NCBI GenBank assembly: GCA_964036665.1
Contig: OZ038531.1
Span: 21,430,324 to 21,494,323 of the forward strand
Length of the DNA stretch: 64,000 nt
DNA from: Gordius sp. MW1
Taxonomy: Eukaryota; Nematomorpha; Gordioida; Gordea; Gordiidae
Direction: 5' to 3'
Shown here: positions 36,015-47,634 of the stretch, one piece after another
Layout of the letters: each line of letters opens with the position of its first letter
Position numbering within the stretch: position 1 is the first letter of the stretch
Position numbers and translations under genes: made by a program
The notes under the pieces: generated by a model
Told to the model about the DNA's origin: nothing
Databases searched by the model: none
The model's input: the letters and a program-made list of their open reading frames with translations, nothing else

Positions 36015-36145
36015 AATCACGCAGTATAAATACCACGCGATGACCTGAGGGCACCATTCGTTTGTTTCTCACCTCACGTGCTAACCCTCAGCCAATCCCT
36101 TCTCGCTTATCCATAGTTCCACTCTGTCACCCCTCCTAAAAATTC
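36015..36145 (+). promoter_or_regulatory. Terminal repeat between copies B and C (5' portion)
   Basis: It starts ATCACGCAGTATAAATACC (TATA box at 36025-36032) and matches the full terminal repeat of copy A up to CCTCCTAAAAATTC. It then changes to a 42-bp leader before the gag ATG at 36188. Copies B and C thus share one promoter-bearing repeat in tandem. The 5' leader differs from the second half of the 3' repeat, as in split-repeat elements. Confidence 0.65.
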
Positions 36146-36187
36146 TTGTGCGGAACTACAGGCTAATATTTTATTTGCTAAAACTGT

Positions 36188-36920
36188 ATGCCATTTACTA
36201 GATCCCAATCGCAAGACAGTGAACCCCGTAGAAACCTCTTCGGAACCACCAGGGTACCCTTCGACCCGCCTAATAGGCCAGCGCGAGGAGAACTTACTCC
36301 AATCCAGAACAGAACCTTAACGGGGAACAATATGGAAGAGATCTTGGACAGGCTAGCGCGCAATCAAGAGCTAATGATGGAAGAAAACGCCATTACCCGG
36401 CGTACAAACGAATCCATGGTAACCCTCTTGGAGAGGTTATCCTTACATGCAGGAGGCCCCACTACGTTGCCGGGGGCCTCTCAAGCATCCACCAGTATGC
36501 CGGCCACAGTGCAGATATTACCGGCGCCAAAACCCGCGCGTACGGCTCAGTCGGTGTGGGAAGATATACAATTACACATCAAAGGACTGGAGGAACTTAC
36601 GGCGGACCCAGAAGCTAAAGTAGCTAAAAGGGACAGGCATGAAGCCAAATATGCGCTTCACACAGCCAAACTTATGGTGCCAAGCCAACCTATCGAGGCG
36701 CTTATACCCATAGACGATCAATTAAAGACCCTCTGCCTAGCCATAAAATTTAATTGAACTACTGCCACAAGGACGGACGCCACGTGGCCAGAAGAAATGA
36801 AATTTACCAATGTGGAGGTTTCAAGGCAGGCCGAAAGACAGTTTTTTCCATCGGCTGGCAGGGGAGGAAGCGGCGCAAAGAGCCGCAACTTAAAAAAGGG
36901 CGCGGCCCCTGCCCAGCGTT
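36188..36920 (+). pseudogene. gag-like protein, copy C (native start visible)
   Basis: This copy has the most complete N-terminus, MPFTRSQSQDSEPRRNLFG. A TGA at 36755-36757 replaces the TGG of copies A and B. Beyond it the frame continues to the basic tail GAAPAQR. About 244 codons without the break. Confidence 0.75.
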
Positions 36921-38166
36921 AGGAAGCGCCTATCTGCAGCAGCAACAAGGTGGGAAGTCGGGCCTTCGGGCTTACCGCTCCCGACGTGCGGAGTCGAAAA
37001 GAGGTCTCCCGCCTGGTTAAGGAGTATTATCAAATTCCCCAGGGAGACTCGCCGCATCATCTTTTCGCCATCCAGCGAGGTAACACCCATCGAGGACCCT
37101 CATGACCAACCGCCGCCAGAATCGCCTAACAACATCAGGGATACCAACACCCCAAGCGAGGCGGCAACCAGGATCACCTCAATCGAAACGTCCCTCGGCG
37201 GGGACGCTGGCTCATCGTCATTATGTGCAGTCATGAGAGCGCACAAGTTGCTCTTCGATTGGGGAAAAGCGGACACGAATAAGGCCCCAACGGGGGCATT
37301 GGACATCAGGACTACGCGACTCAAGCCGCATCCATTTATGTCTCGCTTCACGCTAAAAGTTGCTTTTGAAGGATTCAAAGCACCGCTGGACAAACTCAAA
37401 ATCCGTGCAAATGGGGGACTATTCTGCCCCCCAAAACACAAGCGTTTCTCCAAGGGGTCGCCAGCATATTTCACAGAAATGGAGAATGCAGGAGTAACAT
37501 CCAGAACACCAGCACTGGCAATTCGATCAGCGACATTCTTCATAGCCAAGACAAATGGGGACGCAAGGGTCATTACAGACCTGGCCGAAGCATCGAAAAA
37601 CTTCAAGCCACACCCACTCAAACTGTCAACGATCCCCCTCACGGCTAAACAATTATCAAGGGCTAGGTTCGCAGCAAAGATAGACCTTAAAGCCGCCTTC
37701 TTCTCAATCCCAATCCATCCAACCACAAAGAAATACTTAGGATATGGCTGGAAGAGAAGATTATACCAATACAACGTATTACCCATGGGAGCCAGTTTCT
37801 CACCATACGTATTACAAATGATAGTAGCAGACCTGGCAAAGAAAGCAATTACCAGGTCAAACTATAACGTTTACCTCGATGACCTCCTCATCTTTAGCGA
37901 TAACTTCGATAGCGTCCAACAAGACGGAATCGATAGCTGAAATGGCAAAAGAATGGGGCCTCACCATCAACTTGTCCAAAACCTCGTTGATGCCAACCCA
38001 AAAGATTGAATACCTAGAAATGGGGCTAAACCTAGAAGTGGGAGCAGTAAAAATACTTCCCAGTACAATCATGCGATTAACGCTAGCAGCCGACATCCTA
38101 TACCTTTGCAACGACGATCGCGATGCAAAGGTGCATCGCGATCTTACTAGAAGCACTGGGGGCTTT
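36810..38166 (+). pseudogene. RT-RNase H polyprotein, copy C (truncated)
   Basis: The RT is intact in sequence from about 37000 to the YLDD motif. A TAA at 36891-36893 lies in the gag overlap and may fall before the frameshift point. Two bases are lost near 37926 (QQD/GIDS). The copy ends after LYLCNDDRDA: a 12-base arm, a 4-base gap and its inverted copy (38115-38142) replace the expected sequence, and the match is lost after 38166. RNase H and the 3' terminal repeat are absent. Confidence 0.8.
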
Positions 38167-39317
38167 AAACCGTGGAGCTAGGCTCCTATGCGCTGGAAGT
38201 TCCTTTGCCGAAGCGCCATTAATAAGAGACTTTAAGAGGCACTCGGACAGGGGGCCATTCCAACACTTTTGAGTGTTAACTTCAGGGGTTTGATAGATTG
38301 TAAACGACTTCATTAAACCAAATTTGAAGGTGCTTTGTTACTACCTCTTCATTTTATTACTGTAGATTTTAGGCTATGGCGATACACTACTATACAAGCT
38401 GTACTAAAATTTATCTCCGCATTGGCAAACATTATCATTGACTTCTTTTGTATATTAGTGGTTTATAAACACTTTTGTCACTCAACTATTCATGTTATCG
38501 CTAAACATCGCTACCTACTAAGTATTTAAGACTGTTATAAATCTTTTTAATTAATAATAAATATGCCTTTTCTTATTAAGTTAATATTTATTTGCATAAT
38601 ATAAAAATGTATTTTTTCACATTACAAACTCTCTTTCAGCTACCCCAAATTCTTTCATTTATTTCCTATTGATAGATACCAATTATTTAGCCAAATGAGT
38701 ACTAAGCCAAAGCAACGCTTGGCCGGGCACAACTAGTAGGTTATAAGAATTATAGAATTGTATCCGAGTTTTTCATTCCTGGATAAACGCAGTGAAATTA
38801 CTCTACAATCATTGCAAGCATAACTTTGTCGATCTATTTCTTGGATTCAAATTTAAGAGTAGGGGAGACCGGGGGCTTATCTTCTCTAATAATTTCCATG
38901 TTATTAATTTTTACCCAGTCAAATTTATATTTTTAATGTACTTTATATAGGCGCATCCCAGGTTTCAAAAATTTTTTGAGAAAAATTAAAAAATTATAGT
39001 AAAAATAAGATTTTTTGGGGCTAAAAGCTCCTTTTTTAAATTTTTATATTTTGCTAATAACTTTAAAACTATATAATCTCTACGCTTGAAAGTAATTTTA
39101 GGTAAAAACGTATGAATTGTTCAATAATAATCAACTTGGAATAAATAATTTTGTTGAAGATGACTATCTTCTAACAACTCGCAAAAAAATATTTTAATAT
39201 GGGGCTATTAAGAGCGGGGCTAAAATTACCTCTAATTAATTCACTCATTTAAAAATGGTGCGAAATTTCAAACGCAAAACCATTTTTGTTCAAGATAATG
39301 AAATCAATAATGAAATA
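38167..39317. other. Non-coding stretch
   Basis: No conserved frame or bounded repeat. The sequence is A/T-rich, with poly-A/T runs around 38960-39060. Confidence 0.45.
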
Positions 39318-42187
39318 TAAACTCGGGCCTTCGGCCCTCGTGGGAAGGGGGAGAAGGGAAGGGGGAAGGGGAGGAGGGTAAGGGGGGGACGACTCATCTA
39401 TACTCCGTATAAACGTAGCATATTTGCTATGCAATTTATGGGAAGGGGGGTGTTAAATGCAAAATGATTAGTTAATTATTTATACAAATTTTGCATTTAA
39501 TTACAAAAAAAAAATTGCCCCTCCGGGATTCGGACCCACATCAGTAGAGGCATAAGCCTTTGTAGGGGCACAGGGACCCATATCAGTAGAGGCATACGCC
39601 CTGGGGAGGGCTTAGGGTAACTAACAATGTTAACTTATTCAAAAACGAAAAAAAACTTTCGATTCATAATTTGGCTAATGGTCATTTTTTTCATTGGTCA
39701 GTAGCCAGCGGACGGCCAAAAAGTCCTATTATCAATGTTTTATAAGAACAAAATATTAATTTAATTTAGAAAAAATAAAATATTCGTCCTCTCCCGGGAT
39801 TGAACACGAACCTCCAAGTTAGGAAGCTGGTTAAAATAACTTGCTAGACATTCGGCATCATCGGACGGACAACAAAAAACGAGCCCATAAATTGCATAGT
39901 AATTAATAACCTCAAACAGTAGTGGTATGAATGGTAATAAGATCGTGGATATTAAAGATATACTACAACCGCAAGCAACATCTATCAGGCCCCACATGAG
40001 CTGTTAGGTAGGTATAGATTTTCTATTTTATTTTTACTCGCTCATATAACTAACGCCTCTGTACAATGTTGAATTAAAAATTAACTAAAAATTTACAAGG
40101 TCATCTCATTTGCTATATTTTTTACGTTTCTTTAAAAACCTATTATTAATTTTTAAGGTTCAGTAATTAAATATAATAACGAACGCGGGGTAACACAGCG
40201 AGGGAGATAGAGATGAGGGGTGGGGCACCTATTATGCATTAATTAAAAAATCGATAAAACCTGAATAGGGTTCGGGTGTTTTATAAAATGATGCCAATTT
40301 TTTTTGGAAGCTATGCATGATATTGCATAAGTTGACTCCACTGTTGACTTTTAAAGTATATTTATGAGAACAAATTAATGTGCCCAGTAGAAAATTCAAA
40401 TGCACAGTAAAATAATCAAATGCACAGTAAAATATTCAAATGCACAGTAAAATAATTAAATGCTCAGTAAAAATTAATATTCTATTAAATTTATAAGAAA
40501 TATATTATGAGAAGGAGGGGTGGGGGCAATTGCCCCTGTTTCCTCCTAGCTATGCCCTTGATAATACTTGAATTTAGAGTGACGAAAGGGGATTGTAAAA
40601 CAATATGCAAACAAATGGAAATTCAACTTACAATGATACAACAATTTTGCCTCAAAGTTTTTGTGTCTTATAAAAGATCATTGTTATTTTATTTAATATT
40701 TTTTTTAACCCAAACCATATTTAAAAAATTTGGCATGTTATAAAGTCATTATTTCATCAAATTATGTGTTAAATTTTATAAGCCTAGATATTAGATAAAG
40801 ATAATTACAAAACCACGTATCTCCATAAAACCATATGTAATAAATAATTTTAAATAATGTTTTAAATGATAGTAAGAAGCAATTTATTTATTTCATTAAA
40901 ATAACCGATAAAATTATATTTTAAACTTTACTTAAAATGACTAAAATTATATAACTTAGCTATAAATGCATAAATCGCAAATAGAGACGAAAAAAAAACG
41001 AAAAACAAATTTCAAATCACAATTTGGCCAATGGTCATTCTTTTTATTGGTCAGTACCAAGAGACGATTTATAAACACGTACGAGTCAAAAAAACGAAAA
41101 AGAAAATTCGATCCACACGTTGGTCAATGGTGATTTTTTTCCATTGGTCAGCAGGCAGCGGACGGCCAAAAAGTTATATTATTAATGGTATTAACAAATA
41201 CAATATATTAAGAAAAAAAACGAAAAAAAATTTCGAATTACAATTTGGCCAATGGTGATTTTTTTCCAGCCAATGGTGATTTTTTTCCAGTGGTCAGTAC
41301 CAAGAAACGGTCTATAAATACATACGAGTCAAAAAAAACGAAAAATTCGAATCAAATTTTGGCCAATGGTCATTTTTTTCCATTGGTCAGTAGTCAGGGC
41401 ACGGTTAAAAAGTCATATTATCAAGGGTATTAACAAGAACAATATAATAATTTAATTTGAAAAATAAATAAAAATTTTGCCCTCTCCGGGATTCGAACCC
41501 AGATTAGTAAAGGCATAGGGTTAGGTAAGGGGCACAGGCGTATCAGTATAGGCATAGGCCCTTGTAGGAGAGGCCATGGGGTAATTATCAATGTTAACCA
41601 ATTCAAAAACGATAAAAAAAAATTTAGATTCACATTTTGGCCAATGGTCATTTTTTTCATTGGTCAGCAGCGGACGACCAAAAAGCCATATTATCAATGG
41701 TATTAACAAGAACAATATATTAATTTAATTTAAAAAATAAATAAAAATTTTGCCCTCTCCGGGATTCGAACCCACATTAGTAAAGGCATAGGGTTTGGTA
41801 AGGGGCACAGGGACCCATATCAATAAAGGCATAGGCTTTGGTAAGGGGCACAGGGACCCATATCAGAGAGGCGTAGGCTCTTGTAGGAAAGGGCATATAT
41901 TCAAAGACGAAAAAATACCATAAATTGCATATAGCAATTAAAAATTTCGATTTATTTGGCCAATGGTCATTTTTTTCATTGGTCAGTAGCCAGCGGACGG
42001 TCAAAAATTCATATTATCAATGTTATTAACAAGAACAAAAAATTAATTTAATTTAAAAATATTAAAAAAGAAATTCGTCCTCTCCTTTGCTTGAACCCGG
42101 GATATCCAGGTCACAAAGCTGGCGCCAATAACTTGTGGACGACGGACGGACAACCAAAAACGAGCCCATAAATTGCATAGCAATTAA
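39318..42187 (+). repeat. Composite repeat with tRNA-like modules, copy 2 (2.87 kb)
   Basis: Co-linear with 14079-17358 and very similar throughout. It lacks one of the two purine-rich 77-bp segments and some of the CCAAT units. It starts at the same GC hairpin (GGGCCTTCGGCCC) and ends at CATAAATTGCATAGCAATTA. tRNA-like T-arm modules (minus strand, GGGTTCGAATCCCGG) lie near 41478-41500 and 41755-41780, and variants near 39520, 39790 and 42080. The two copies are 22 kb apart in the same direction. Confidence 0.75.
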
Positions 42188-43660
42188 TAAGGCTATGAAA
42201 GAGAAGATTAGATTGAAAGATATAGCTATACAAACAAACTTTAGCTCATGTGGGCACATGGATCATGTTGCAATAATGATGTTTTTTATATGCCACAATT
42301 GTAAACAATAAAAAAGTATTTTAAACAATATGTGTAGGTTATATTTTGTTATTTTAGTAGTTGTATTTGTATTAATCAAAGATATATTGGATTTAAATAC
42401 AAAATAATACAAAGGGTAATATAGCCCCGCTTATGGAGATGAATAACCCCGGACATTTTTTTAATTTCTAGAGATTGCGTTTTTTTGAAAACTATCTGGC
42501 ATAAAAATTAATTATCGTTATGGTATAAAAATAGTTTCAACATAGAATTAGTGAATAAGAACATATTTATGAAAATTTTTTTTTTAAAAATCTTCAACTT
42601 ATTTACCTAGGGGCAATTGATTTTTTATGGCTACGATAGGCCTACATATTTAAAGTGTGTTGACTATTGTGGTCTTTTCACCATTCCAATAATTCTATTT
42701 TGTCTCGTTGATCTTTAACTTTATGTAGGTGTCAACTTCATTTTTCTCTATATCTTCCTCCATAGAATTTATTATCTAAACTAACCTAAAATTTTTACCA
42801 GATGAGCTAGAATTATAGGATAACACATTCTTGCAAATCTTACAAAAAACAAATTCTACTTTCTTATCCATATTGTCATAGGGAACCGGTCAAAGGAGCA
42901 CAGAAATAGCAGCGAAACTCGTCATGATTGCTCAGATTTGCTCAGGATTTTTTTGATATGGTGAATTTGAATTTGTAACAAGTAATATATACATAAATTT
43001 TTAGAGAATTTATTGGAACTTATCTCATATTATTCATCAGAATTTACCATATTGTCTTACCACAAAATACTTTATATTAACATGTCCTAGTGAAATCATT
43101 ACAAGTAAATATATGAATATATAAAGATTGTATTGGAACATTTCTCATCATGTATATCAGAATTTAACATATTGTTTTAGCAAATACCTTATCCTGATGT
43201 TATACTTATAATCAAAGTCATTTATGTATGGAAAGATTTTATTGTATAATTTAGTACTTATATTTTTTAAATACCAACTATGGATATTTATAAAATTACA
43301 TATTTTATTTATCCTGATGTTTTTTCATACTTATAATAAAAGTCAATCATGTATAAAAGATTTTATTGTATCATTTTGTTTATATACATGTGATATATTT
43401 GCATGATGTATATTGACATTTTATGAGATGATATGTTTTTTAAAAAAAATGAGGGACTGATTTCTTGATTTGAGTTAGGGTTATTTTAAAATTAATACAC
43501 CCTTCTTTGTGCAAATTCTTCTTAGAAATAGGTTTTATAGTTTTGCCTTGATTTATTTTCAATAAACAAAGTGTGCTCCTTTTTTTCCTGATGAGCTCCT
43601 TTGACCCCCACTCTTGTCATACACATATAGGAATCTTTTCCATACTTCACTCTCTCATAT
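42188..43660. other. AT-rich non-coding stretch
   Basis: No reading frame with known motifs. The phrases around 42990-43210 and 43210-43400 recur in loose form (TTATCCTGATGTT, ACTTATAAT.AAAGTCA), suggesting old local duplication. Confidence 0.4.
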
Positions 43661-43883
43661 ACAGCGTTTACCTAAACATTTGCACTTCGTATTCCTCTCC
43701 TGCACACTAGTAGGAGAGAAAAGGGGTAATCCATCATGGCGTTTAACATGAAAGTTATTTTACATGCGAAGGGGAGAGAAGGAATGAGCGATTCATGTTA
43801 AACGCTATGATGGATTACCCCTTTTCTCTCCTACTAGTGTGCAGGAGAGGAATACGAAGTGCAAAAGTTTAGGTAAACGCTGT
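43661..43883. repeat. Foldback element, ~95-bp arms
   Basis: ACAGCGTTTACCTAAAC at the left returns inverted at the right end, and the arms match along about 95 bp (including CTACTAGTGTGCAGGAGAGG). A loop of about 30 bp separates them. No target duplication or coding content is clear. It could be a foldback MITE or a template-switch product. Confidence 0.85.
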
Positions 43884-43974
43884 AAGACATTAAATTAAAT
43901 CTAAAACCTGAAGATTGTCAGCTAGATGTAATTTTATATGCTACCAAACTTAACAAAATTAGCTATTCAGTTTT

Positions 43975-44343
43975 TGTCAATTCCAGCCACCAGTGCTACG
44001 AGTAAACGCACATTCGTAAGGCAAGTGGCCTTAAAGAGCAGAGAAGAACAAAATTATTGCCTGGTAGAATAGATAGTCTTATATTTTTAAATGCAATATT
44101 AAATTATAATTTTTGATTAAAATCGATTTTATATGATACAGCAGTTATTTTTTGAACGCTACAATTATTTTTTTTTCAAATAAATAACTTTGAAACAACA
44201 TAGATTGTTTTTACTCGTTCAGGCCTGATGCAGCGCAATTTTTTGCGTTTTTTCTGCGGGTCGGGTGCGGGCTATAAAAATAATATTTGTGCGGGTATGG
44301 GCAGGCCTGAACCTAAAATTTCGGCCCATGCAGACCTCTAATC
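43975..44343. mobile_element. Right-end fragment of the hAT family at 2700
   Basis: It matches about 3150-3437: GCCACCAGTG, GTAAGGCAAGT, then a GGGTGCGG block and CCTGAACCTAAAATTTCGG with end GCAGACCTCTA. The left end is missing. Confidence 0.7.
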
Positions 44344-44550
44344 GACCACTTGAACGTATCGTTGGACGACTTAATTGGGCTTCCCACGTTGGTTTTCTTA
44401 TTCGTTCTTTCAAGCGGTCTTTTTGATGTGATTTCGTCATTTACCGTTTGAATCGCAATTGCAATATTTTGAAATAAAATGGCTGGTTAGCTAGTTCTTA
44501 ATTCCCAAAAATTGCGCGAAGGTAAAAGTTTTTTTTCGTAGTTATTTTTG

Positions 44551-44603
44551 TATGATTGCCGTTACATATTTATTGTATGATTGCCGTTACATATTTATCT
44601 AAT
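44551..44603 (+). repeat. 26-bp direct duplication
   Basis: GTATGATTGCCGTTACATAT plus a few bases occurs twice in a row. Confidence 0.8.
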
Positions 44604-45283
44604 GATTGACACGCATGTGACCATCAATCGCCGTCCCTATGGTCCTTGATTGATCAGCTCCAACAGGGCAGTGCGATAATGGGGCGTCGAAGGTATGTAA
44701 TTTCGGTGCTATGGAACGCTATAGCGTTGCCGGAAAAATTCGGTCAGTGCCTGCTTGATGATTAAGCTGGAGGGTGGACAAAACGACGCGATGGTACGTA
44801 ACGTTGTGCATGGTTGCCTGTACGGGCAGTGTGATGTGCACTGAAAAACTGTAGGGCTAAATTGAAAGAAATTCTGCCAGTCGGGAGCAGTGCGTGTACA
44901 ACGATGATCCGGGTATGAAATTTAATATTGCAAACGCGCACGTTGAACCCAGTGCGAATTTATTTTCGGTGGCATAATGCCCTTAATCACCTTTAAGTAA
45001 GTTTGATAAGGTCGGATTTCCTGGGTAGGCAAATATTTTTTGCTGATTGCGCATGGTGTGATTTAAATATTTGGTTAATTACTGGTAAGTGGCGCGTGGT
45101 GGTGATATCATAGTCAGTCCAAGGTTACTTCGTGGAGCTCATAGCTCCTAGGTAATTTTGGTAGGATTAGGTTGCATTTTTTAAACTTTAGTGATGTGGC
45201 TGGTGCCCGTGTCGGGGCCGATGCCTGATGTGTGGTATAGTGACGTCACCAATAATTTAACGGAAATATCCATGCCCGTGTGG

Positions 45284-45372
45284 TTAAGGGGCTAGCAGTT
45301 CTCATTGGGGAGCGGCCTGGATTGGCGAAGATCTCTGTCTAATCCCAGCTGAGAGATCGCTCTGGGAGCAAG
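45284..45372 (+). repeat. Possible tRNA-derived SINE head
   Basis: GTGTGGTTAAGGGGCTAGCA resembles a polymerase III A box of a Leu/Ser-type tRNA. The downstream GTCTAATCCCAG is a weak B-box candidate. It does not fold into a full tRNA by eye. Low certainty. Confidence 0.3.
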
Positions 45373-45549
45373 GAAATTACTTTGGGTTGCGTGAAACGAA
45401 AACAAGAGTATCCTGAACCCAAGGACGCCCAGATTTACGTGATCCATTAGCCGTCGATGTCAACTACAACAACCTCCCCCCCCCCCCCGTAGCAAACTTG
45501 AAGTGGATGGCCGATAATTAAAGTGACGAAATCAACTCTCACCGTGTCC

Positions 45550-46215
45550 AAATGCAAAGAAAATGATAGTAAACGACAAGTCTCGTTACCCAAGATACAT
45601 GCGACTCAATCACATCTTCCCAAGAATCGTTCAAAGTCGGTTTTTACTTATTCCCGAAGAAGATGGAAGAAAAAATTTGTTGTCTCGTTATTGGGTAATT
45701 GACATTTTTTTAGAGACTGTATTTGCGACAGCCAAATCAAATGCCACATCTGTTTTCAATATTTCTTCACCTTCATCGTTTCTCAACCCGTATCCATTTT
45801 CACTTGTTTAATTAATGTGATCGTTTATATCAGCTTTAATTATAATTATCTCGAGGGTCATACGTTTTGTTTCCAAATATCATCCCTTTCTTCATCTGAG
45901 CATCCAGTTTGCGGAGCATAACCGGACACTACATTAATCATTTGACCTTATATCAAAAGTTTCAATATCATATCGGCACTCGTTCCTTTTACCCCAGTGA
46001 CTTTGTTTTGCAGAAGCGAAGGTATGATTGCCACGCCATTTTTATGCATTTCTAAGCCATCGAACTAAATTTTATAGCCTCTCTAAATTTTGCTCCTTTC
46101 CATCAATTTTCTTGTATGCATGCTATATCAACCCGTCGCTTGCTGATGGTTTCAGCAACTTCTTGGCATTTTCCTGTCATCGTTTAAACATTTAGCGAGC
46201 CCACTCTCAATCTTG
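45550..46215 (-). pseudogene. LINE endonuclease remnant
   Basis: The minus strand has, in order and in changing frames, RVGSLNV.TMTGKCQEVAET, RRVDIACIQE, WKGAKFR, VVSGYAP-like sequence (MLRKLDAQ in the shifted frame), then NGYGLRNDEGEEIL and DLAVANTVSKKM. This is the order of an apurinic-endonuclease-type domain at the start of LINE ORF2. The expected Thr/Glu (QET) position reads QEN and stops are frequent, so it is dead. No reverse transcriptase follows downstream on this strand within the window. Confidence 0.7.
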
Positions 46216-47587
46216 TGGTTAGCAAACAAGTTGCATAGTTTATAGACGACGTACTAGCGCTTTCATTGCTATCATTATTGTAAACTTTCAAATAGAAGAT
46301 TAAATGGTGGACGCTCGGTCATCCAGGCCTGACAATCGTGTTGACGATATTAGATATTTTTTAATGTTTTGAAATATGCTAGAATAAAAAATTGAGTGTT
46401 ATACTAAATTATTATTGATGCTAATTGATTTTAACTTTTACCTTTGGAATAGCTTCACAGCGAATTATATAAGGAAATGTTAATTATACAACCGAAGGGT
46501 CTTGTGCCATAGTGATATGCTTATCTTATTCAATCCCGATTTTAATACACTTATAAACGCCTGGAAAGATAATATATACATTTCTTTTTTTAAATTAAAT
46601 TTTCGACAAAAATCTTATACTACCATAATAATATTTGCGAATGATTGTGATGCTCTTACTTCAGGTGAAATATCAAATTAACAACCGCTGGGGATATGAA
46701 AAATAAAATGACTATTCATTATAACATTCCTAGAACCCATCACGGTTTGATAACTAAAGAGCCCGCAAGGGCCAGCCTAAACTCATCTAAGAGTCCACCC
46801 GTCCATGCCCAATTCACTAAAGCTGTCCGAACTGCCTGTCAAAAAGTGATGATTTTAAATTTCAAGCATCATTTTATCATATCTTCGAAAATTTTTGATT
46901 TAATTCGCAAGTTTTTTAAATTAGAATAGTAAACTAAAAAACTCATTATGGTGCCCGTCCGGGCTTACTTAAAAATCTAAATTTACGACGGTTACCTGCC
47001 CAGCCCCCAGGACAAGGGGGTGCGACTTTTTTATTGTTTAAAAAAATTTTGGCAGCTACCCTCCCCTAGAGAAAATCTTGACTACGCGCTTGCGTCTGAC
47101 CCAGGCCGGAAACCAAAATTATTTTTTATTTTTGCAATTAAACTACTTATTTTTTAAGGTCGTCCAACTAGTTGCTTATAAAGGCAAAACAATTCTGTCT
47201 CAAGTACCAACTAAAGGTAAATCATTGGCAAACCAAACTTTGGGCATTAGACTCTCATTATAACCACTTTTGCGGATATAGTTAGGAGCTTACAGGTACC
47301 AGCTATCCAGGCTCTCTACAATGAAGTTTGACACCTTTATTTTCATCTCTGCTTAAATTGCATGGCAAATGAATTACTTTAATTCGTGTAAAAGATCCTA
47401 GGGGTAAGGCTGAATTAAGCAACACTAGCTAACAACAATTTTAACCAACAGACACTTACATTGATTGAGGCACAGTTACATTAGATACATATACAAAATA
47501 AACTAAATTCACGATTAATGATTACGGAAATTCGCTATGCATGCGTAATTTACATCATCGTAACGCGATCTCGAAAGCGTGCGAGAC
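46216..47587. other. Non-coding stretch with a C/G-tract fragment
   Basis: No conserved frame. Around 47000-47095 a short block with GGACAAGGGGG and CTTGACTACGCGCTTGCG looks like the end of a C/G-tract MITE. The remainder is unassigned. Confidence 0.4.
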
Positions 47588-47593
47588 TTTAAT
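47588..47593 (-). promoter_or_regulatory. Candidate polyadenylation signal ATTAAA
   Basis: On the minus strand ATTAAA lies about 42 nt past the stop codon of the Ser/Arg-rich gene. It is the variant signal most often used after AATAAA. Confidence 0.4.
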
Positions 47594-47634
47594 ACATATA
47601 AAACAAATATCATTCTATAGAAAAGGTAAATAAT

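Noticed and set aside
30555-36145. The palindrome as a pure assembly artefact
   Set aside because: The arms differ by independent stops and small indels, which an artefact of one sequence would not show. Long reads would still be the final test.
44219-44440. 73-codon minus-strand frame
   Set aside because: It overlaps the hAT right-end fragment and has no conserved motif beyond weak basic composition.
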